A stretch of 7,136 bases of DNA, taken from positions 1-7,136 of the forward strand of contig CAISIP010000321.1 in NCBI GenBank assembly GCA_903885415.1, given 5' to 3'. This DNA comes from an uncultured beta proteobacterium (GTDB lineage: Bacteria; Pseudomonadota; Gammaproteobacteria; Burkholderiales; Burkholderiaceae_C). The notes beneath the pieces are model-generated. The model saw only the letters and a list, made by a program, of their open reading frames with translations. It was not told the origin of the DNA and did no database searches. The position numbers and the translations under genes are program-made. This document shows positions 1 through 7,136 of this stretch, piece by piece; the first letter of the stretch is position 1; every line of letters starts with the position of its first letter.

Positions 1-1
1 C

Positions 2-166
2 GCGCAGTGGCAAGACTATTTCCCGGCGCTGGACTATGCCGTGAACGCCGACGACGAGGCGCTGGTCGACGCCTTGGTGGGCTCGGGCCATCCATCGAGC
101 CCTGGCTACACCGACCCCGCCTACCCGCTCAACGGGCGCCTGCCGCTGTCAGGCCCGGCGCCATGA
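2..166 (+). CDS. C-terminal fragment of an unidentified protein
   Basis: An open frame enters from the left edge and ends at TGA 164-166, giving 54 residues. It starts AQWQDYFPALDY and ends in a Gly/Pro-rich tail with GHPSSPGYTDPAYPLNGR. The codon use, with GC-rich third positions, matches the genes around it. The stop lies 16 bp before the start of the downstream transporter gene, so the two probably share a transcript. The partner may then be an enzyme that acts on what the transporter moves; that is inference. I do not recognise the family from this tail and assign no function. No membrane segment or signal peptide is visible in the part present. The start lies outside the window. Confidence 0.6.
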   Translation, partial: AQWQDYFPALDYAVNADDEALVDALVGSGHPSSPGYTDPAYPLNGRLPLSGPAP

Positions 167-182
167 CGGGGCCCACCGGCGC

Positions 183-1430
183 GTGAAGCCCTTCCATGGC
201 TGGCGCATGGCATGGGCCGCCTGCGCTATCCAGTTCCTCATTGCGGCCCTGCTGACACAGTCCTTCGGCGCCTACGTCGCGCTGCTGTCGGAAGAGCGCG
301 GCTGGAGCAAGACCGCGCTGTCGGGAGCGGCGGCCTTGCAGTCGGTGGAAGGCGCGATCATCGGCCCGGTGCTGGGCTGGCTGATGGACCGCTATGGTGC
401 GCAGGCGATGATCCGCCTGGGCATGCTGGTGCTTGGCGTGGGGCTGATGGCGCTGGGCCAGATCGACTCGCTGGGCGGCTTCTATGTCTGCGCCGTGCTG
501 ATGGGCGTGGGCGCCAGTCTGGGCGGTTACTTCCCGCTGTCGGTGGCGCTCATCCAGTGGTTCGAACGCTACCGCGCCCGCTCGCTGTCGATGGTCAGCC
601 TGGGCCTGGCCGTCGGCGGCCTGGCGGTTCCGGTCGTCGCCTGGTCGATGCAGCACCACGGCTGGCGCGCGACCGCATTGGCTTCGGGGCTGCTGGTGGT
701 CGCCATCGGCGTGCCGCTGGCCAACGTCTTCAAGCGCCGGCCGCAGGACTATGGCCAGACGGTCGACGGGTTGGCGCCCGATAGCATGCCGGCCGGTCCG
801 GGCGACAGCGCAGCCCCGGCGACAGCGCCAGAGTTCAGCGCGCGCGAGGCGATCCGCACGCCGGCCTTCTGGTTGCTTGCGCTGGGCCACGGTCTGGCGC
901 TGCTGGCCGTCACCGCGGTGAATGTGCATGCGATCTCGCACATGAAAGAGGGTCTGGGTTATACGGTGCAGCAGGCGGCGCTGGTCATCATGCTGATGAC
1001 CGGGGGCCAGGTCGCCGGCGTGCTGGTCGGACTGGGACTGGGCGACCGTTTTCCCAAGCGCCAGATCGCTGCGCTGTGCATGCTGGCGCACGCGCTGGGG
1101 CTGCTGCTGCTGACCTACGCCAGCAGTACCGCTGAAGTGCTCGGCTTTGCGCTGCTGCACGGCTTTGCCTGGGGTCTGCGCGGCCCGATCATGCAGGCCA
1201 TCCGCGCCGATTATTTTGGCCGCAACGCGATCGGCGTGATCCTGGGCCTGTCCGCAGCGATCGCCGCGCTGGGGCAGGTCGCCGGGCCGATGGTCGCCGG
1301 CATACTGGCCGACCTGAGCGGCAACTACCGCACTGGCTTCACGGTGCTGGCGCTGCTCGCCGCCGCCGGCTCGGTGATGTTCCTGTTGGCCCGGCCGCCT
1401 GCGCTGCCCGAGCCCGGGCTCCAGGGCTGA
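183..1430 (+). CDS. Major facilitator superfamily transporter, 12 transmembrane helices
   Basis: This is a complete 415-residue inner-membrane secondary transporter. It starts at GTG 183, giving MKPFHGWRM, the usual N-terminus of this MFS group. ATG 207 (Met9) is possible but would cut into the lead of helix 1. No good Shine-Dalgarno is seen. Hydrophobic segments fall near residues 10-32, 46-68, 79-94, 97-118, 137-157 and 164-182. A hydrophilic central loop follows (about 183-224, with FKRRPQDYG), and RTPAFW opens the second six-helix half. The cytoplasmic loop between helices 2 and 3 has the MFS signature GWLMDRYG (residues 65-72). The general look resembles the oxalate/formate-antiporter or monocarboxylate type of MFS protein, which suggests an organic anion substrate. 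That is a family-level guess and the sequence does not fix the substrate. It follows the fragment at 2-166 by 16 bp and converges on uvrA. Confidence 0.92.
   Translation: MKPFHGWRMAWAACAIQFLIAALLTQSFGAYVALLSEERGWSKTALSGAAALQSVEGAIIGPVLGWLMDRYGAQAMIRLGMLVLGVGLMALGQIDSLGGFYVCAVLMGVGASLGGYFPLSVALIQWFERYRARSLSMVSLGLAVGGLAVPVVAWSMQHHGWRATALASGLLVVAIGVPLANVFKRRPQDYGQTVDGLAPDSMPAGPGDSAAPATAPEFSAREAIRTPAFWLLALGHGLALLAVTAVNVHAISHMKEGLGYTVQQAALVIMLMTGGQVAGVLVGLGLGDRFPKRQIAALCMLAHALGLLLLTYASSTAEVLGFALLHGFAWGLRGPIMQAIRADYFGRNAIGVILGLSAAIAALGQVAGPMVAGILADLSGNYRTGFTVLALLAAAGSVMFLLARPPALPEPGLQG
1406..1427. other. Palindromic sequence at the convergent gene ends
   Basis: Bases 1410-1421 form a perfect 12-bp palindrome, GAGCCCGGGCTC. 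It is flanked by GCCC (1406-1409) and GGGC (1424-1427), so an RNA from either strand could fold into a 4+4 bp stem with a CCGG loop and a 2-base bulge. It lies in the last codons of the transporter gene, just before its stop. There is no T-run on either side, so it does not qualify as an ordinary intrinsic terminator. It may be chance in such GC-rich coding DNA. A weak two-way terminator or stability hairpin is the alternative. Confidence 0.25.
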
Positions 1431-1440
1431 GCACGCGGCG

Positions 1441-4491
<3,051 letters not shown>

Positions 4492-4508
4492 GGGCTTGGG
4501 TGAGCTGC

Positions 4509-4544
4509 GCCCGCAGCGCGACGGCCATCCATCGCGCTGCGGGC
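4509..4544 (-). other. Perfect 13-bp-arm inverted repeat before uvrA
   Basis: The left arm GCCCGCAGCGCGA (4509-4521) and the right arm TCGCGCTGCGGGC (4532-4544) are exact reverse complements with a 10-base spacer. The pair fills much of the 79-bp gap between the amidase stop and the uvrA start. In the minus-strand transcript the stem would begin about 27 bases after the amidase stop and end about 17 bases before the uvrA ATG at 4491. No T-run follows it, so it is not a standard intrinsic terminator. It may be a terminator of a U-poor kind, an mRNA-processing or leader structure, or a dyad operator. The repeat is seen directly; the role is inference. Confidence 0.65.
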
Positions 4545-4570
4545 AACCCGCGATCATAGGCGCTGGCGAA

Positions 4571-5785
4571 TCAGCCGGCAGTTCGCAGCGCGGCTTCCAA
4601 AAAGGCAGCCAGTTGCAGGCAGGCCTGATCGGCACCGGCGCCGCCGACCAGCTGCAGGCCCATCGGCAGCCCCTGCACGCCGGTGGCGCCGGGCACATTC
4701 ACGCACGGCAGGTGCAGCAGGGTCCAGGCACGGTTCCAGGTGGAGGCGCCGGTGCTGGCGTAGCCGGCGGGCGCTTCGTCGGGCGCGCTGGGCGTGAGCA
4801 CGGCGTCGCAGCCGTGCATCCATTCGGCGCACTGCGCGCGCGCCTGCGCCGCCGTGCGCAGCGCCTGCGCGTAGTCGGCTGGCTGCACCTGCATGGCGCC
4901 GCTCAGATAGTCGCGCAACAGGGGCGATAGCTGGTCGGCGTGGTAGTCGAATTCGCGCGCCAGCGCGCGCACGGCCTCGAAGCCCTGGATGCGGTCGTGG
5001 GCCCTGAAGGCCGCCCCCAGCCAGGCCGGGGCCGGCAGCCGCTGCACGCGCGCGCCGGCGGCTTGCAGCGCGCGCTGCGCCTGCTCCATCGCCTTGTGCT
5101 GGCTCGGGCTGAGCGCGCCCCAGGCATAGTCGTCCAGCACCCGCACCACCCAGTCGTCACGCGGCGCCTTGTCCAGCGCCAGCGGGTGGCCGCTGAGCGC
5201 CTGCGCGAACCAGGCCAGCTGCCCGACGTCCGGGGCAAACAGCCCCACCGTGTCGAGCGACCAGGAGAAGCATTTCATGCCACCGGTGGGCAGCAGGCCG
5301 AAGCTCGGCTTGAAGCCGGCGACGCCGCAATAGGACGCCGGCCGGATCACCGAGCCCCCGGTCTGCGATCCGACCGCCAATGGCACCAGGCCGGCGGCGA
5401 CCGCGGCCGCCGAGCCGGCCGACGAGCCGCCCGGCGTATGGCCCGGCGCCCTCGGGTTGTGCGTCGCGGCCGGGTGCAGGTAGGCGAACTCGGTGGTCGC
5501 CGACTTGCCGATCACCAGGGCGCCGGCGCGGCGCAGGGCGCCCACGATCACCGCGTCGGTGCGCGGCTCGCAATGCGCATAGATCGGCGAGCCATAACGG
5601 GTCGGCAGATCGGCGGTGTCGAAAATGTCCTTGACCGCCACCGCCAAGCCGGCCAGCGGCCCGTGCAGGCGCGACTGCTCCCGGAGCGCGTCGGCCAGCC
5701 CGCGCACGGCGGCGAATGCGTGCAGCGTGGGGTCCTGCGCGGCGATCCGCGCGAGCGTATCGGCAAGGGTGCTTGGATTTGGCAT
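4571..5785 (-). CDS. Amidase-signature family hydrolase
   Basis: This 404-residue protein belongs to the amidase signature family, cytoplasmic hydrolases that cleave C-N amide bonds with a Ser-cisSer-Lys triad. The triad is visible: Lys52 in AVKDIFD, Ser121 in GGSSAGS, and the nucleophile Ser145 in QTGGSVIRP. The 24-residue spacing between the two serines is the same as in known members such as FAAH (217 and 241). The C-terminal GLPMGLQLVGG block is also typical. At 404 residues it is shorter than GatA, and there is no gatB or gatC nearby, so a role in tRNA amidation is unlikely. The substrate cannot be read from the sequence. The start is ATG 5785 (MPNPSTLA); the frame continues upstream into the LysR gene but with no family sequence. 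No Shine-Dalgarno is evident. It lies 19 bp after the LysR stop, so co-transcription is likely. No signal peptide is seen. Confidence 0.93.
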   Translation of the reverse strand: MPNPSTLADTLARIAAQDPTLHAFAAVRGLADALREQSRLHGPLAGLAVAVKDIFDTADLPTRYGSPIYAHCEPRTDAVIVGALRRAGALVIGKSATTEFAYLHPAATHNPRAPGHTPGGSSAGSAAAVAAGLVPLAVGSQTGGSVIRPASYCGVAGFKPSFGLLPTGGMKCFSWSLDTVGLFAPDVGQLAWFAQALSGHPLALDKAPRDDWVVRVLDDYAWGALSPSQHKAMEQAQRALQAAGARVQRLPAPAWLGAAFRAHDRIQGFEAVRALAREFDYHADQLSPLLRDYLSGAMQVQPADYAQALRTAAQARAQCAEWMHGCDAVLTPSAPDEAPAGYASTGASTWNRAWTLLHLPCVNVPGATGVQGLPMGLQLVGGAGADQACLQLAAFLEAALRTAG

Positions 5786-5804
5786 GCCGCAGTCTAGCGC
5801 CTGC

Positions 5805-6752
5805 TCAGGCGGCCGCGGGTTGGAGCGACGCGGTCGCAGGCGGGGGCGACGCGGTCGCATCGCGGCTGAGCTCGAGCAGCCAGGACTGAAACAGCGCGAC
5901 CACCGCGCCATGCGCCGGGTCGCGCAGCTCGCGCTCTGCCGGCTCGACAAACCAGTAGCCGTAGGGGCCGCTCAGCGCGTGCGCGTCGAGCCGGCGCAGC
6001 CGCTGCTCGGCGAGTTCACGCTCGGCCATCGGCGCGTCGACGACGGCCAGGCCGGCGCCCGACACCGCCGCGTTGATCGCCTGGTCCTGGGTAGAAAAGG
6101 CGATTCCGGGGCCCGGGTCGATGCTGTGCAAGCCGAGCGAGGCGAACCAGTTTTCCCAGATCGGCAGGCGCCCGGGCCCGCCGAGCACATGCAGCAGCGT
6201 CGCGCCAGACAGCGGCGGCGCCATACCGGCCTGCCATAGCTCGGGGCTCGCCACCGCGATATGCAGCTCCTGGCGCAGCAGCCTGCAGTCCCCCTTGTCC
6301 CACGGCGCGTCCAGGTACATCACCAGGCAGTCGTACTGCTGGGCCTCGCGCAGCGTGGCCACGCTGCTGGTGGTGATCGACAGGTCGATATCGGGGTAGC
6401 GTCCGTGAAAGCCGCGCAGGCGCGGCGCCAGCCAGCGCGAGGCGAAGGTCTCCGGCACATTGACCGCGATGCGCTGGCGCGCGTCGAGGTGGCCGATCTG
6501 CTCGACCGCATCCTGAATCGTGGCGAAAGCGCTGTCCAGGCTCTTGGCCAGAACGCTGCCCGCAGGCGTCAGCAGCAGCCCCTGGTGGTGGCGCACAAAC
6601 ACCGGCTTGCCGAGCCAGTCCTCCAGCTGCTTGACCTGCCGGCTCACCGCGCCCTGCGTCACATGCAGCATCTCGCCGGCACGGGTAAAACTGCCGCGGC
6701 GCACCGCCGCGTCGAAGGCGCGCAGGGCATGCAGGGGCGGCAGACGCTTCAT
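5805..6752 (-). CDS. LysR-type transcriptional regulator, GcvA-like
   Basis: This 315-residue DNA-binding regulator has a winged helix-turn-helix at about residues 5-64. LPPLHALRAFDAA opens it and HVTQGAVSRQVKQLE carries the recognition helix. The effector-binding domain covers about 92-295. The LPPL-ALRAF opening and VTQGAVS wording place it in the GcvA-like branch of the LysR family. The start is ATG 6752 (MKRLPPLH). The open frame extends to the right edge, but that part is the wrong frame of ccmI and is not coding here. No clear Shine-Dalgarno precedes the ATG. The last residues form an Ala/Pro/Ser/Thr tail (ATASPPPATAS) made by a 21-bp DNA repeat. The amidase gene follows on the same strand after 19 bp, so it is the likeliest target, along with the regulator itself. 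The usual LysR arrangement is divergent, so this co-directional layout is less common. The effector is unknown. Confidence 0.93.
   Translation of the reverse strand: MKRLPPLHALRAFDAAVRRGSFTRAGEMLHVTQGAVSRQVKQLEDWLGKPVFVRHHQGLLLTPAGSVLAKSLDSAFATIQDAVEQIGHLDARQRIAVNVPETFASRWLAPRLRGFHGRYPDIDLSITTSSVATLREAQQYDCLVMYLDAPWDKGDCRLLRQELHIAVASPELWQAGMAPPLSGATLLHVLGGPGRLPIWENWFASLGLHSIDPGPGIAFSTQDQAINAAVSGAGLAVVDAPMAERELAEQRLRRLDAHALSGPYGYWFVEPAERELRDPAHGAVVALFQSWLLELSRDATASPPPATASLQPAAA
5825..5859. repeat. Two-copy 14-bp direct repeat, 21-bp period
   Basis: GCGACGCGGTCGCA occurs exactly at 5825-5838 and again at 5846-5859. Each copy also holds a small inverted repeat, GCGAC-GCG-GTCGC. The period of 21 bp is seven codons, so the repeat is in frame and gives the duplicated ATAS in the C-terminal tail of the LysR protein. 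It may be a small coding duplication that keeps the frame, or a paired dyad binding site just upstream of the amidase gene. Confidence 0.7.
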
Positions 6753-6806
6753 GGAACAGGACTGTAACCGTGCGCCACCCAAGGCAGGCATCCGACGGGG
6801 CGCGGC

Positions 6807-6826
6807 CCACGGCAGCCCTGCCGTGG
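6807..6826 (-). terminator. Hairpin just downstream of ccmI, no T-run
   Basis: CCACGGCAG (6807-6815) and CTGCCGTGG (6818-6826) are exact reverse complements with a 2-base spacer, so about 8 bp would pair around a 4-base loop. On the minus strand the stem starts 3 bases after the ccmI stop codon (6830-6832). The position suggests an end-of-operon hairpin that stops transcription or protects the mRNA 3' end. There is no T-tract after it, so an efficient intrinsic terminator is not shown. The rest of the 77-bp gap up to the LysR start has no promoter that I can support. Confidence 0.4.
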
Positions 6827-6829
6827 CGC

Positions 6830-7136
6830 TCAGGGCTGCACGCCGTCGATGGTCAGAACCAGTTGGGTCGAACCGGGCGCGAGCGGGCCGATCTGGCCGA
6901 TCAGGTCGCCGCTTTGCGGCATCGCGTTGCCCGAGCGCGATATGCGCGCGCCGACGACGACGCTGCTGAAATTCGACAGCTTCATCTCGGGTGACATCGC
7001 GCTGCTGTCGTCGAGGGTGAAGCGCAGCGGCAGGTCGCTCACCTTGTGCTTGAGGATCGCCAGCGGCATGCGCGGTCCCTGCGCCGCGCGCGCGAATACG
7101 AACAGCGTGTCGGTCGGCAGCGCCTTGCCCGCCCAC
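6830..7136 (-). CDS. ccmI: CcmI, cytochrome c maturation chaperone (C-terminal part)
   Basis: This partial gene enters from the right edge and shows the last 101 residues before TGA at 6832-6830. CcmI is a membrane-anchored TPR protein of the System I (Ccm) pathway that holds apocytochrome c in the periplasm for haem attachment. The visible part is the domain after the TPR repeats, with DTLFVFARAAQGPRMPLAIL, SDLPLRFTLDDSSAMSP and VVVGARISRSGNAMPQSGDL. This is the conserved C-terminal block of CcmI, or of the C-terminal half of E. coli CcmH. Its N-terminal membrane segments and TPRs lie outside the window. In many proteobacteria ccmI is the last gene of the ccm operon, which fits the hairpin just after it and the change of function downstream. 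The identification is from remembered family wording, not a search. Confidence 0.8.
   Translation of the reverse strand, partial: WAGKALPTDTLFVFARAAQGPRMPLAILKHKVSDLPLRFTLDDSSAMSPEMKLSNFSSVVVGARISRSGNAMPQSGDLIGQIGPLAPGSTQLVLTIDGVQP

Noticed and set aside
163..186. A 7-codon ATG open frame between the first fragment and the transporter
   Set aside because: It is too short, has no Shine-Dalgarno and is probably chance.
129..1160. A 343-codon minus-strand open frame opposite the transporter
   Set aside because: The product is rich in Gln, His and Arg with no motif, and it lies antisense to a clear MFS gene. It is a shadow frame.
4492..4570. SOS (LexA) box for uvrA
   Set aside because: A CTG-N6-CAG is present, but no CTGT-N8-ACAG site is found. 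The dyad here is a longer GC-rich repeat unlike a LexA site.
4492..4698. Upstream extension of UvrA by 69 codons
   Set aside because: It overlaps the 3' end of the amidase gene in another frame and reads through the hairpin. UvrA family sequence begins only near RGARTHNLKNI.
6753..6806. Promoter for the LysR gene with a TACAGT -10 element
   Set aside because: No acceptable -35 hexamer lies at 16-18 bp spacing, so I cannot support a promoter call.
6753..7136. Upstream extension of the LysR gene to the right edge
   Set aside because: The extra residues have no family resemblance and overlap ccmI in another frame. LysR proteins of this group start at MKRLPPL.

Overview
The window is a gene-dense, very GC-rich stretch of bacterial chromosome. 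UvrA carries wording typical of Burkholderiales, and the partial CcmI and GcvA-like LysR proteins fit this. My best guess is a betaproteobacterium of the Burkholderiales, perhaps near Comamonadaceae, judged from remembered family sequences and not from a search.

Layout. On the plus strand, bases 2-166 hold the last 54 codons of an unidentified protein. Sixteen bases later comes a complete 12-helix major facilitator transporter (183-1430), so the two look like the end of one operon. The rest runs on the minus strand. Read in the direction of transcription from the right edge, it holds the C-terminal end of the cytochrome c maturation protein CcmI (7136-6830), a 77-bp gap with a hairpin, a GcvA-like LysR regulator (6752-5805), an amidase-signature hydrolase (5785-4571), a 79-bp gap with a perfect 13-bp-arm hairpin, and a complete uvrA (4491-1441). 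uvrA converges on the transporter with only 10 bp between the stop codons.

How the genes relate. CcmI is probably the end of a cytochrome c maturation operon lying outside the window. The LysR gene and the amidase are 19 bp apart on the same strand and are probably co-transcribed. The simplest reading is a local regulator controlling an amide-hydrolysing enzyme of unknown substrate. uvrA is a housekeeping nucleotide excision repair gene. The ssb gene that often lies upstream of it is absent here. The plus-strand transporter and its upstream partner look like a small uptake or catabolic unit.

Nothing in the window amounts to a new biological system. No RNA genes, insertion sequences, CRISPR arrays or signs of recent transfer are visible. 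The points worth a second look are the hairpin just ahead of uvrA, the long Arg/Pro/Ala-rich linker inside UvrA, the changed uvrA neighbourhood, and a 21-bp-period palindromic repeat at the end of the LysR gene.
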